In this document: in pieces, positions 7,149 to 15,465 of the stretch
Layout of the letters: every line of letters begins with the position of its first letter
Position numbering within the stretch: the stretch's first letter is position 1
Source: a virus
IMG/VR virus record: IMGVR_UViG_3300042890_002246
Location: 1-25,145 of that record
DNA length: 25,145 nucleotides
Reading direction: 5' to 3' (one strand)
Translations under genes and position numbers: made by a program
Notes under the pieces: generated by a model
What the model saw: only the letters and a program-made list of their open reading frames with translations
Database searches by the model: none
What the model was told of the DNA's origin: nothing

Positions 7149-7176
7149 AAAAATCCCATTGAGCAATAATATTCTT

Positions 7177-7205
7177 ATTATATCATAATATTAAAAGAAA
7201 ATCAA
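7177..7205 (-). promoter_or_regulatory. Sigma70-type promoter for the head operon
   Basis: On the minus strand TTGATT (7205-7200) and TATAAT (7182-7177) are separated by exactly 17 bases. Transcription would begin near 7170, about 22 bases before the protease ATG. It lies between the terminator of the 50-aa gene and the protease gene. Confidence 0.8.
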
Positions 7206-7231
7206 GTGCAATTATATTGTTAGCATTTGGC

Positions 7232-7260
7232 AAAAAAATAAGGCCGCACTAAGCGACCTT
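7232..7260 (-). terminator. Intrinsic terminator after the 50-aa gene
   Basis: Minus-strand RNA forms an 8-bp stem AAGGUCGC-UUAGU-GCGGCCUU (one G-U pair) followed by A and seven U residues. It follows the stop of the 50-aa gene within 10 bases and insulates the head operon promoter. Confidence 0.85.
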
Positions 7261-7267
7261 AAATTAA

Positions 7268-7420
7268 TTACTCTTCTGTTTGTTCTACTTGAACTTGCAA
7301 TTGAGGAACTGCTTCTTTTTCTAATGCCATAAACAACTGAATTGAATCTTTCAGTTTTTGTTCAGCTAGAAAATTTAGCATTGCGACTACTACTTGTTTA
7401 CTTAAAGTGATTTTTTCCAT
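7268..7420 (-). CDS. Small unknown protein, 50 aa, own promoter and terminator
   Basis: I do not recognise this protein. It reads MEKITLSKQVVVAMLNFLAEQKLKDSIQLFMALEKEAVPQ... and ends VQVEQTEE. It looks like one amphipathic helical hairpin with an acidic tail, with no membrane segment or cysteines. The ATG is preceded by AAAGGGT at good spacing. It is the only gene between a near-consensus promoter (7449-7477) and a strong terminator (7232-7260), so it is a monocistronic, probably well expressed gene. Being placed between the fibre block and the head operon, it could be a small structural or assembly factor or a regulator; nothing in the sequence decides. Confidence 0.85.
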   Translation of the reverse strand: MEKITLSKQVVVAMLNFLAEQKLKDSIQLFMALEKEAVPQLQVQVEQTEE

Positions 7421-7448
7421 AATATACCCTTTCGTTGGTTAAAGAACT

Positions 7449-7477
7449 ATTATAGCACTTGTAATGAACCAAGTCAA
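7449..7477 (-). promoter_or_regulatory. Near-consensus sigma70 promoter for the 50-aa gene
   Basis: TTGACT (7477-7472) and TATAAT (7454-7449) on the minus strand with a 17-base spacer, about 20-30 bases before the ribosome binding site AAAGGGT. The rest of the 158-base gap from 7421 to 7578 holds no other gene that I can support. Confidence 0.9.
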
Positions 7478-7578
7478 TAGTTTAATTCATTATTTAAGAA
7501 CTTCATCTTGCATAGGTTCTGATTGTGCATCAATTTCCAAGTAGAATAATTATCTATAAAGTTAATTTTTTTTACTTG

Positions 7579-8736
7579 TTACCAAGTTAATTTTAGTACT
7601 GTTGCCATTCTACGAATTGTAGCACCAGTTATTGACGTATCATTAATAGTATGTCTCCAAGGAATTTTACTGCCTGGAGGATATACTTTAACAACAGACT
7701 TTTGAAATGCTGAACCAGCGTTGTTAAATACAATAAAAGGTCCAGGAGTAGTCCCAAAAGTACTAGTGCTAGTACCGCTGACGTATTGATTATAAAATAC
7801 TATACCCATTTCATTTGAACCTAATACAACTCCAGCACTTCCCGTGTTAAGTAATTCAAGGGCGCCTGTTGTTGTACTATATGCTGTACTTAGTACTGTT
7901 ACAGTAGAAGGAGAACTGCCAGCCATATTAGGTCTAAAAAAGTAACATGCCATTGCCCTGTCGTTACTACTACCTAAATTAGAAACACTTGTTCCAGCCT
8001 CACTAAAAGCAAGTGTCTTGTATGAAAGTTTAGCTACGGTTGTATCACTAATTAAAGTAGTCCAGCCAGCGTCATTTGTTGTATCATTGCTTGTGCCAAG
8101 ACATACTTCTGCTAAAATTGCAAAGTAGCGGTTTGTACCTGCAATGTTATTAATAACTAGATTACCAGTACCAGTAGCACTACTAACTGTGCTATAAACC
8201 CAAGAAGTAGGAGCAGTACTACCTTGATCAACTACATTAATGGTCCCGCTAGTGGCTACTACCGGTCCTGATGGACTACCTGATCTTATTTCTAGTTGAT
8301 AAGAAGTTTCTGTAGATTCAACAGTTGCATCTGGAATTGTATATACTATAAAACTTGCTGTACCAGCATTAAATGTAATAGTTCCCAACTGATTTGTTAC
8401 GTTATTATAGAATATACCATCTTGAACAGTAAAGTCAAAAATTGGTATAGTACTAGTCGAAGTTAAATTTACAGAGTAAGTTCCGCTAGCCGGTCCATTA
8501 GTAAAGGTAAATGTTACAGCTTCACCTTCGTTTATAGTAGTAACAGACGCTGATATATTGCAAAAAACAGAAGACTTACCATAAGCATCACTAATACTAA
8601 TCATAGTACCGCTACCTAATTTTTGTAGTAAAGCTCTAACATCAGTGTCATTCAAGCTAATTAACGAAGTTGAGACTTTGGAAAGCTCGGTGTTAATATT
8701 TGACATTGAAATTGGACCAGTAGATTGTAAAGGCAT
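7579..8736 (-). CDS. Tail fibre / receptor-binding-like protein with Calx-beta-like domain
   Basis: The 385-aa protein opens with MPLQSTGPISMSNINTELSK and SLNDTDVRALLQKLGSGTMISISDAYGKSS (about 1-55), an N-terminal module seen on many phage tail adhesins. Residues about 57-165 look like a Calx-beta/Ig-type domain (INEGEAVTFTFTNGPASGTY...YTIPDATVESTETSYQLEIRSG). The remaining part from about 170 is Ser/Thr/Gly-rich beta structure ending RRMATVLKLTW, probably the exposed binding domain. Start overlaps the previous stop by one base (TAATG) with GGAGA upstream. It closes the fibre block. Target receptor cannot be inferred. Confidence 0.7.
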   Translation of the reverse strand: MPLQSTGPISMSNINTELSKVSTSLISLNDTDVRALLQKLGSGTMISISDAYGKSSVFCNISASVTTINEGEAVTFTFTNGPASGTYSVNLTSTSTIPIFDFTVQDGIFYNNVTNQLGTITFNAGTASFIVYTIPDATVESTETSYQLEIRSGSPSGPVVATSGTINVVDQGSTAPTSWVYSTVSSATGTGNLVINNIAGTNRYFAILAEVCLGTSNDTTNDAGWTTLISDTTVAKLSYKTLAFSEAGTSVSNLGSSNDRAMACYFFRPNMAGSSPSTVTVLSTAYSTTTGALELLNTGSAGVVLGSNEMGIVFYNQYVSGTSTSTFGTTPGPFIVFNNAGSAFQKSVVKVYPPGSKIPWRHTINDTSITGATIRRMATVLKLTW

Positions 8737-9098
8737 TACTTATCTCCGGTATCTGAAAAATATAAGAAAGGATCAGCTTCCCAAGGCAACCACTTTAATT
8801 GCAATTGATTTGAATATAAAACTGGGTCTAACATAATAGTTTTAATATTTTCTTTAAACAGTGTGGCATTGGTATCATTGGATATGACCCAGGCCGCTAC
8901 TTGTTCTTCAGATAACCTGTTAAAATCCACAAAATTTTCAGTATCGGGAATTGGCAAATTAGTGCTCCCTTTTAAAGAAACTTTTTTGTCTTCAAATACG
9001 CCTGTTAATTCCCACTCTACTAAAGAAACTATGTCTGCTAAAGTATCAGTACTTTTAGTATAAATTTTAAGAATATTAAGTGTGTATGTTATATCCAT
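8736..9098 (-). CDS. Paralogue 3 of a tandem family of unknown phage proteins
   Basis: This 120-aa protein shares with the two genes just upstream an N-terminal beta portion (ITYTLNILKIYTKS...VSLVEWELTG), a central FVDFNRLSEEQVAAWVIS block and an ending LPWEAD before the tail DPFLYFSDTGDK. It is the most divergent of the three. Such 110-130 aa proteins with 'W.i......', 'F.p...lt...v..Wi' and 'PLPW' are common in phage structural regions, often of cyanophages and other aquatic phages; their function is unknown to me. It may be a fibre-associated adaptor. Ribosome binding site AAAGG; the stop overlaps the start of the 385-aa fibre gene. Confidence 0.8.
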   Translation of the reverse strand: MDITYTLNILKIYTKSTDTLADIVSLVEWELTGVFEDKKVSLKGSTNLPIPDTENFVDFNRLSEEQVAAWVISNDTNATLFKENIKTIMLDPVLYSNQLQLKWLPWEADPFLYFSDTGDK

Positions 9099-9124
9099 TT
9101 GATACCTTTAAGCTATTAAAATTA

Positions 9125-9469
9125 TTAATCTTCTGTTTTTTCTAGAACTGCTTGCCAAGGCAAAGGTTTGGATTCCAATGCAGCTTTTGCAACTTCTTTA
9201 GTTAGCACTGATTGAATATGGGATTCAACTGCTGGCATGCTATCAAAGTTATCAACGATCCAGTCAATAACGTCTTCCTGACTTACTTCGGATAAAGGTT
9301 TAAACTCAGCAGCTTCTGGCTCAGTAAGATCCACGATCTGAGGTAGCTCAAAAGAAGAACCTTCTTGAGTTCCTTTTACAGTAAATTCTACTTTTTTAAT
9401 CACATCAGATAGTTCACCTGAAGTACCAGTTAGAATCTTATTAATAATAATTTCAAAATTTGCTTGCAT
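9125..9469 (-). CDS. Paralogue 2 of a tandem family of unknown phage proteins
   Basis: A 114-aa protein: MQANFEIIINKILTGTSGELSDVIKKVEFTVKGTQEG, then FKPLSEVSQEDVIDWIVDNFDSMPAVESHIQSVLTKEV, then KPLPWQAV. The central and C-terminal blocks line up with its two neighbours without large gaps, showing tandem duplication followed by divergence. Predicted fold: beta sandwich-like N-terminus and helical C-terminus. AAGGAT ribosome binding site lies directly upstream. Function unknown; position after the 969-aa fibre gene suggests a virion role. Confidence 0.85.
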   Translation of the reverse strand: MQANFEIIINKILTGTSGELSDVIKKVEFTVKGTQEGSSFELPQIVDLTEPEAAEFKPLSEVSQEDVIDWIVDNFDSMPAVESHIQSVLTKEVAKAALESKPLPWQAVLEKTED

Positions 9470-9484
9470 TTTTTATCCTTCTAT

Positions 9485-9859
9485 TTATACTGCTGCAGGT
9501 TGTGCTGGAGCAACAGGTGTTTCTTCAGATGCCCAAGGTAACTTAGCTTCAATGACAGGAGAAATCTTTTGCTCAATCTGTTCTGCAATCTTACCGTTAA
9601 CATGCTCTTCATAACCGCCTACAACAACCGTTTGAATCCAAGCAATGATATCGCCTTCAGTTAGTTCATTAAACGGCTTAAACGGGCCAGAATCGTCTGC
9701 AGGGTCTACTGTAAAAGGTGTAGCTCCTGAGAATGTTCCTTCATTACCGTTTTCGTCAGTACCGATTTTATTCCAGTATGTTTGAACAACAGCAGATGGT
9801 CTAGAAACATCAACATCTTTGGTTTTTAAACCAGTAATTTTCCATGAATAAGTAATCAT
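9485..9859 (-). CDS. Paralogue 1 of a tandem family of unknown phage proteins
   Basis: A 124-aa protein: MITYSWKITGLKTKDVDVSRPSAVVQTYWNKIGTDENGNEGTFSGATPF, then FKPFNELTEGDIIAWIQTVVVGGYEEHVNGKIAEQIEQ and KLPWASEE, with a Pro/Ala-rich tail (TPVAPAQPAAV). It keeps the full motif set, including the VVQTYWNKIGTDENG segment, and may be nearest to the ancestral form. AGGAGA ribosome binding site. First gene after the terminator of the 969-aa fibre. Function unknown. Confidence 0.85.
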   Translation of the reverse strand: MITYSWKITGLKTKDVDVSRPSAVVQTYWNKIGTDENGNEGTFSGATPFTVDPADDSGPFKPFNELTEGDIIAWIQTVVVGGYEEHVNGKIAEQIEQKISPVIEAKLPWASEETPVAPAQPAAV

Positions 9860-9884
9860 TTATTTTCTCCTAAAATATGATTGT

Positions 9885-9909
9885 AAAAAGAAAGCCTCAA
9901 AAGAGGCTT
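9885..9909 (-). terminator. Intrinsic terminator after the 969-aa fibre gene
   Basis: Minus-strand RNA forms AAGCCUC-UUUU-GAGGCUU followed by UCUUUUU, directly after the fibre stop codon. No promoter was seen before the next gene, so it probably attenuates rather than fully stops transcription. Confidence 0.85.
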
Positions 9910-9916
9910 CCCGAGT

Positions 9917-12826
9917 TTAATCCCCAAGTAACATACCCAGGCGTTTTTCTAATAAAGCAATGCGTTTTTCTTGTTGCACAACTCGCTTTGCTAATTCAAC
10001 AGCAGATACCATTGCAGCGTTTCCATAAGCAACAGAAAGAATCCCATTGTCTACTACAGCTTCTGGTAATAGTTTCTGCAAACTCTGCGCTCCAACACCA
10101 GCTTGACGCTGAGCATTGTCTGTGCGAGTAAAAGTTCCGCTTAGTACTTCAGCAAGATTTTCAACGAAGTCCTTGTCTAAAGTTTTCCAATCGGATTTTA
10201 AACGCTCATCAGAGTACGCTGTAATATTACCTGCAGCAATGATTGCACCGGCTACGCTTAGCGAAGTTCCTGTTGAGTTAGGGTCTAAGTAAAATGCAGT
10301 GTTATCACTATCGTAGAACAAGGGAGCACGGAAATCTACAGCAGCAGTTACATTACCTAAATCATTAACAGTTATGTTATGTCTTCCTGCGGTGTTATCA
10401 TATGCCATGTAAAATCTGTTGTCGCCAGATCCCATAGAAAATCTTCTAGCACCATTTAAACTACCTTGAAGGTTGATAACGGCATAGTCTGGGCCGTTGA
10501 TAGATAGGTGTTTACTATTACTACCCCATGCTGTATTAATTGGTGAGGTGTTATTAACACCAATATTGCCTGTACTATCGACTCGGAACTTTTCAGATAT
10601 AGAACCATTGTTGCCGGTTTCAACAATAAAAGCAGGCTGACCGTTAGAATCGGAATTAACAGTTTGGTTAAATCCTATTGCACCAGATATTTTTGCAGAA
10701 GCATCAGAGCCTTGAACCCCATAAAACGTAATTTTTGAACCAGAGTTAAGTGATGTGTTTGTGAATCTTGCCGCTTCAGCGTATGTGCTAGTTCCAAATG
10801 CACTAACAATACTTAGACTACCACTCAGCGTACCGCCTGTTAATGGTAGTGCATAACTTGAGTAGTTATTACTAGTTAAAATTGCACCATTGTTATATCT
10901 TAATGAACCAGAGCCATCACCAGAAAGAATATCAAGATTCCCACCAGTTGCACGAATATTCCAAGAGCGAGTACCAGATTGATCAAACTTTAAATAATTA
11001 CTACCAAGTTGAAGATCACCAGTTAGTGAGCCACCGCTTAAAGGTAGTGCGTAACTTGAGTAGTTACCTGCATGCAGCGCAGCATTACCAGATAAACTCA
11101 AAGAGCTGGCTCTAAAGCTCATTGCATCTGAGGGTGTAAAATCACTAATACTTGTAGAAGTTGGAGTAGTGTAAACTAAAATTGCACCAGTGTGCGCCCC
11201 GTGACTAGTTACTTCAGGCCAAGAAGTAGTTACATATGCGTAATAGTAACCATAATATCGGGTATCTACGTATACTGGTATGTAGTACGAGTCACCACTA
11301 ACTTGAGTTGGCGAACCACAGGTTACTGTTGCAAATCTACCTCTTGGGCCTATTGATTCAACAAGATCGCAACTTACAATATTATAGTCATAATTAATAC
11401 TCCAAACTTGACGATCGCCGCCCATGAAATAACTATTTTGAAGCTCTACTTGAATTGTGCCAGCACTGTGCCAATCATTATAGTCAATATAAACTCTGGC
11501 AATTTCGTATCTGGTAGCACTTGCTCCAGTTGTCAAATTGCCAACGTAATAGCGTCTTTCAGGACCAAATTTTTGTTCGTTGGTTATTGTAGTTCTACCG
11601 CTAACGATTAAACCATTATTAACACGAACATTTAAGTCTGATTCGCCCACAGAAAATAAAGTATTTCCTGTAGTAATTTCTTTAAATCTAAAACCACCAT
11701 AGTTATAGTGTGAATAAAAACGTTGACCTGTATACCAGCGGAAATCTAGTCTAGAATAGCTATCTTCCATAGCTGTTCCAATGTGATACATAGTAGAAGC
11801 ATCTGCCCCTGCACTACCAAAATATATTTTACCGTTAGCCGCACCACTGTATGCGTTTGTTAAACCATTGTTTCCAACAATAAGATCAGAATTTACAGTT
11901 AAAGCTCCACTCAGCGTACCACCAGTTAGCGGTAGTGCATAACTGCCGTAGTTACCAGCATGAAGTACTTGATTACCACCTTGCGTAATACCACCAACAA
12001 CATTAAGCACACCTGCTTGAGTAAGCGACATTACCTGAGTATTAGTAGCAGTCTGATACCAAGTAAGAGTATTTGTATTATTATCTAAAAAGTTATACCA
12101 GTTAGTTGTTCCAGCAGTTCTGAACTGAATACCCGCTTGGTTGGCTACATTACTTCTGTTAGCATAAAAGTATGCATCTGTAGAACTTGCAGTAAAAGAA
12201 TTAGCAGTGTAGTTATTACCTGTATTTAAAGCATTGGCTGTAGCTGCGGTTGTAGCTGTAGCAGCATTACCAGTAATATCTGAACTACTGGTGATAAAAC
12301 CAGCACCATTAGTTAACTGATTTGTATTTGTTACGTTTGTAGCACCTGTTGCAATACCGTCAAGTTTTGTTGCGTATGCACCAGTCATGTAGCCATTAAC
12401 GCCACTGGAGGCTGCTGACATTGAGATGGTAGGGGTAGTACCTCCACTGGATACGACAGGAGCCGTTGCCCCTACGCTTGTTACAGTACCTGCATTGCTT
12501 GTGTAACCATTGGGATTGCTGGCCAAATAAAATGCAGCCGCAGAATTACCATCTAGTGTATCTGCATCTAAACCACTTCCTGTTCCATCTACTGTTTTAA
12601 TAGCATCTAATAAATTTCCTGCAGTTACAGCACCTGTATAACCACCTACGGAAGTAACAGCAGAAGTTGGTGATGCAGAAAAAGAATCAATGGTGTTTCC
12701 GTCTGCTTTTTTATAATATAACTTACCATCAGTGTAATTAAGAGCTAGTTCACCAAATTCTAAATCTCCCGGTACGGGAGCTTTCGTAGTTACATTGGAC
12801 TTCTTTAATATAATCTTACTTGGCAT
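9917..12826 (-). CDS. Tail fibre with C-terminal intramolecular chaperone (Peptidase_S74)
   Basis: The 969-aa protein begins MPSKIILKKSNVTTKAPVPGDLEFGELALNYTDGKLYYK, a common N-terminus of phage fibres. The shaft holds three copies of an 'NY.SYALPL[TS]GG[TS]L[TS]G.L' repeat, each following LHAGN or LTSNN, plus Asn/Ser/Thr/Gly-rich stretches, as in trimeric beta fibres. A central 'RYYVGNLTTGASATRYEIARVYIDYNDWHSAG' domain is followed by a jelly-roll-like region. The last 98 residues (SDERLKSDWKTLDKDFVENLAEVL... VGAQSLQKLLPEAV... KRIALLEKRLGMLLGD) are the S74 chaperone: it drives trimer folding and then cuts itself off within the conserved Ser-Asp at residue 872. Likely host-receptor fibre. Ribosome binding site AAGGA. 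Confidence 0.92.
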   Translation of the reverse strand: MPSKIILKKSNVTTKAPVPGDLEFGELALNYTDGKLYYKKADGNTIDSFSASPTSAVTSVGGYTGAVTAGNLLDAIKTVDGTGSGLDADTLDGNSAAAFYLASNPNGYTSNAGTVTSVGATAPVVSSGGTTPTISMSAASSGVNGYMTGAYATKLDGIATGATNVTNTNQLTNGAGFITSSSDITGNAATATTAATANALNTGNNYTANSFTASSTDAYFYANRSNVANQAGIQFRTAGTTNWYNFLDNNTNTLTWYQTATNTQVMSLTQAGVLNVVGGITQGGNQVLHAGNYGSYALPLTGGTLSGALTVNSDLIVGNNGLTNAYSGAANGKIYFGSAGADASTMYHIGTAMEDSYSRLDFRWYTGQRFYSHYNYGGFRFKEITTGNTLFSVGESDLNVRVNNGLIVSGRTTITNEQKFGPERRYYVGNLTTGASATRYEIARVYIDYNDWHSAGTIQVELQNSYFMGGDRQVWSINYDYNIVSCDLVESIGPRGRFATVTCGSPTQVSGDSYYIPVYVDTRYYGYYYAYVTTSWPEVTSHGAHTGAILVYTTPTSTSISDFTPSDAMSFRASSLSLSGNAALHAGNYSSYALPLSGGSLTGDLQLGSNYLKFDQSGTRSWNIRATGGNLDILSGDGSGSLRYNNGAILTSNNYSSYALPLTGGTLSGSLSIVSAFGTSTYAEAARFTNTSLNSGSKITFYGVQGSDASAKISGAIGFNQTVNSDSNGQPAFIVETGNNGSISEKFRVDSTGNIGVNNTSPINTAWGSNSKHLSINGPDYAVINLQGSLNGARRFSMGSGDNRFYMAYDNTAGRHNITVNDLGNVTAAVDFRAPLFYDSDNTAFYLDPNSTGTSLSVAGAIIAAGNITAYSDERLKSDWKTLDKDFVENLAEVLSGTFTRTDNAQRQAGVGAQSLQKLLPEAVVDNGILSVAYGNAAMVSAVELAKRVVQQEKRIALLEKRLGMLLGD

Positions 12827-12847
12827 TTGCGATCCTTAATAAAGGGA

Positions 12848-12873
12848 AAAGAAAAGGGCGGTAAAAACCGCCC
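12848..12873 (-). terminator. Intrinsic terminator after the 760-aa gene
   Basis: Minus-strand RNA forms GGGCGGU-UUUU-ACCGCCC (7 bp) followed by UUUUCUUUUCCC. It lies between the 760-aa and 969-aa genes; no promoter is visible behind it, so partial read-through is expected. Confidence 0.88.
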
Positions 12874-12889
12874 GTTAATTAAATAATAA

Positions 12890-15172
12890 TTAATAAATAC
12901 CACCGTCGATATCAGCCCATACTGGAACACCGCTTCCGTTTACCTGAAGAACTTTGCCACTAGTGCCTATACTTAATTTTGATAAAGTATTCGAAGCAGA
13001 AGCGTATAGTATATCACCTGCAGCGTAACTTGTCAAGCCAGTACCACCTTTAGTAGTAGCAATAGTATCTGCTGACCAAGTACCAGTAGATACTGTACCT
13101 AAAGTAGTGATGCTTGTTTGACCGACATATGTAGAATCAATATCAATTGCATCTGCGCTTACAGAAATTCTATTTGCTGTACCTACAGCATTGATAACAC
13201 CAGCATCGTGCGTTAAACCAGCACCTGCTACAGAAACAGATAAGCTAACTGCATTTGATGTTACGGTAATACCGTTACCTGCACCTACGTTAAACGTAGT
13301 ACCATCAAGTGTCAAACCTTCACCAGCTACATATGCACCAGAGCCTGAGAATTGAACCCAAGTTTGACCTGCAAAACTTGTTAAAGTATAATTAGTTTGT
13401 ACCCAACCAGTTTGACCGTAAGTGACACCTTCGAGTACAAATACTGAAGCGCCTTCTAACTCAAGGAATGCGTCTGCATCTAAACTACGAGTAAGTGCAT
13501 AAGTTGTACCGTTATCCGAGTAGTCATAAATACCATTTTGAGAAGATGTACTTTGACCTTTTAGTAAAATTCGATAATCAGAGTCTGCAGGTACTAGTTG
13601 AGCATGACCGTCAATAACCAATGTACCGCTAGAACCTGTTAGTGCTACATTTGTTGCAGCTAAAAGGTTTACTGCTTCTTTAAAACTAAGACCCGTAATA
13701 GCATTATCTACATAGGATTTATTTGCAGCATCATTTGCATTTACAGGATCTGCTACGCCAGTAATTCTAGAATCACTAACATCAACAACACCTATACCGT
13801 TTGGAATAAGTAATATACTACCATTTACATCAGTGGCGGTTAGTGAATTACCATTTAAATTTAAGTTATCAACTTGAACTTCAGTTAAACCAGAAAGTGA
13901 AGTTATTGTAGCACCCAGTGCAACATTGGAACTTCCGATAGTTACACTTGAGTTAACTAACTTCGCATTAGTTACACCAGCATCTTTAATTATCACATCA
14001 CCAGATGTTACAGCAAAATTGGCTGCATTGAAAGTTGCAATACCTTTGTTTATAGCAGAAGCATCTTCAGCAGAAATTGTAACGGTATTTGTTGCTGCGC
14101 TAATTGAAGTATCAATACCTTCACCACCAATAATTGATAGTGTTTCACCGTTATTAAATAAATCAGGAGTGCCTGTATCTGCTGCAATTGTAAAGGAAGT
14201 TGAGATACCTGCAGTTGAGACAGCAGTAATCAAACCTTTTGCGTTTACAGTTATAACAGGAACAGAACTTGAAGAACCAAAAATACCTGTATTTGAGTTT
14301 ACACTATCTAGGATAATTTCAATTGTTGTATTACCTAGATTTGTCATTGTGGCAGTACCATCAGCATCACCAGAAATAGTGAGCACAGGATTGTTAACTG
14401 CAAAATCTAACTTACCATTAGTATCATCATAAGTGACAGAAATACCTGTTTCTGTATTGGCGCTAACCATTGCACCAACAACATCTTGAATGTGTTCGTG
14501 GTTAATGCTTACAGCACCACCTGTAACTGAGAAATCCGTGGTATTAAAACTTGCTACACCTTTTTGAGTATAGCTTGCATCTTTTACAGAAATAGTAACT
14601 TCATTATCAGTTACAGCGGTATCTATCGCACCTGTACCTGAGAAGATCAGTGTCTCTCCTGTACTGAATAAATCAGTACCTGTATCACCTTGAATAGTAA
14701 AATTACTAGGTGGCAATGAACTCCAAGATGTTTGTCCTGCACCATCGGTTTTTAGATACTGTCCATTTGAACCACTTGTTTGAGGCCAAGCCTGACCATC
14801 TAATACAACAGAACCCGAACCATTTGGAGTAACATTTATATTACCATTTGCATTTGCAGATACAATTGAGTTACCATCAATAGTTATATTATCTACATTT
14901 AGGATATCAATCTTGCTATCTACATCAACAATAATTGCAGATAAAGAGGTAACTGTACCGGGGGTATGGTCTAATTTGTCAGTAAAATATTTACCACCAA
15001 TAACTACGTGATTAACTGCATTACCTGCAGTCTCAGTACCCATACCTACATAAAGTCGATCACCACCATTGCTTCCGTTATCAGCTAATCCAGAATAAGC
15101 TAGTTCGCCTTGTCCTAAAACTGCAGGATTACCTGCTGTCTCTGATCTTTTAATTTTTACGCGAGAAGACAT
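12890..15172 (-). CDS. Large repetitive virion fibre / adhesin protein, 760 aa
   Basis: It starts MSSRVKIKRSETAGNPAVLGQGELAYSGLADN, an N-terminus frequent among structural proteins of aquatic phages. A repeat of about 75 residues occurs twice: F-T-I-x-x-D-T-G-T...LF..GETL...G...IDT....N.VTIS..DAS...KG.A.FN...F.VT.G.V. Then comes RITGVADPVNANDAANKSYVDNAITGLSFKEAVNLLA, a widespread fibre motif, and a C-terminus with TTLGTVSTGTWSADTIATTKGGTGLTSYAAGDILYA and KVLQVNGSGVPVWADIDGG. All are beta-rich, Gly/Ser/Thr/Asn-rich and cysteine-free, consistent with an extended virion fibre. No chaperone domain of its own. Ribosome binding site AAGGA, terminator downstream. Confidence 0.8.
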   Translation of the reverse strand: MSSRVKIKRSETAGNPAVLGQGELAYSGLADNGSNGGDRLYVGMGTETAGNAVNHVVIGGKYFTDKLDHTPGTVTSLSAIIVDVDSKIDILNVDNITIDGNSIVSANANGNINVTPNGSGSVVLDGQAWPQTSGSNGQYLKTDGAGQTSWSSLPPSNFTIQGDTGTDLFSTGETLIFSGTGAIDTAVTDNEVTISVKDASYTQKGVASFNTTDFSVTGGAVSINHEHIQDVVGAMVSANTETGISVTYDDTNGKLDFAVNNPVLTISGDADGTATMTNLGNTTIEIILDSVNSNTGIFGSSSSVPVITVNAKGLITAVSTAGISTSFTIAADTGTPDLFNNGETLSIIGGEGIDTSISAATNTVTISAEDASAINKGIATFNAANFAVTSGDVIIKDAGVTNAKLVNSSVTIGSSNVALGATITSLSGLTEVQVDNLNLNGNSLTATDVNGSILLIPNGIGVVDVSDSRITGVADPVNANDAANKSYVDNAITGLSFKEAVNLLAATNVALTGSSGTLVIDGHAQLVPADSDYRILLKGQSTSSQNGIYDYSDNGTTYALTRSLDADAFLELEGASVFVLEGVTYGQTGWVQTNYTLTSFAGQTWVQFSGSGAYVAGEGLTLDGTTFNVGAGNGITVTSNAVSLSVSVAGAGLTHDAGVINAVGTANRISVSADAIDIDSTYVGQTSITTLGTVSTGTWSADTIATTKGGTGLTSYAAGDILYASASNTLSKLSIGTSGKVLQVNGSGVPVWADIDGGIY

Positions 15173-15186
15173 TTATTATTCCTTAA

Positions 15187-15465
15187 TTAATATTGTCCAG
15201 ACTCAATAGTCTGATTTTCTAACTGAGTGGTGGCAACCCATTTTTGGGATTGAGCAGAATAGACTAGTATGGCACCATTTACTTTATTAGAATCATCTAC
15301 ATCAGATGCATCACCAATTTTGTCAATACCAGCAGGACCGGGTGGTCCTTGTTCTGCAGAAGTAATAACTGTAACTTCACCTGGAGTTTCAACTAAGATT
15401 GTATCTTCAGAATCATCTACAATTATTGTATTATATATTGTTTCTACAATAATTTCTGTTGTCAT
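15187..15465 (-). CDS. Small structural protein with short collagen-like stretch, 92 aa
   Basis: The protein starts MTTEIIVETIYNTIIVDDSEDTILVETPGEVTVITSAEQ, then a short collagen-like GPPGPAG at about 42-48, then DASDVDDSNKVNGAILVYSAQSQKWVATTQLENQTIESGQY. The 'vnGaiLvYdaqsqkWvat..le' ending is common in small fibre-linked proteins of phages. Its ATG overlaps the preceding stop as ATGA, with GAGG upstream, so it is translationally coupled to the 118-aa gene. Probably a linker or adaptor within the fibre assembly; the exact role is unknown. Confidence 0.75.
   Translation of the reverse strand: MTTEIIVETIYNTIIVDDSEDTILVETPGEVTVITSAEQGPPGPAGIDKIGDASDVDDSNKVNGAILVYSAQSQKWVATTQLENQTIESGQY

Noticed and set aside
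7149-7166. TTG-initiated N-terminal extension of the prohead protease
   Set aside because: It would begin about 4 bases after the predicted transcription start; ATG 7148 fits the promoter better.
13926-14432. 168-codon open frame on the plus strand
   Set aside because: It is antisense to the 760-aa fibre gene, whose Ser/Thr/Ala-rich repeats leave long open antisense frames; no promoter or ribosome site.
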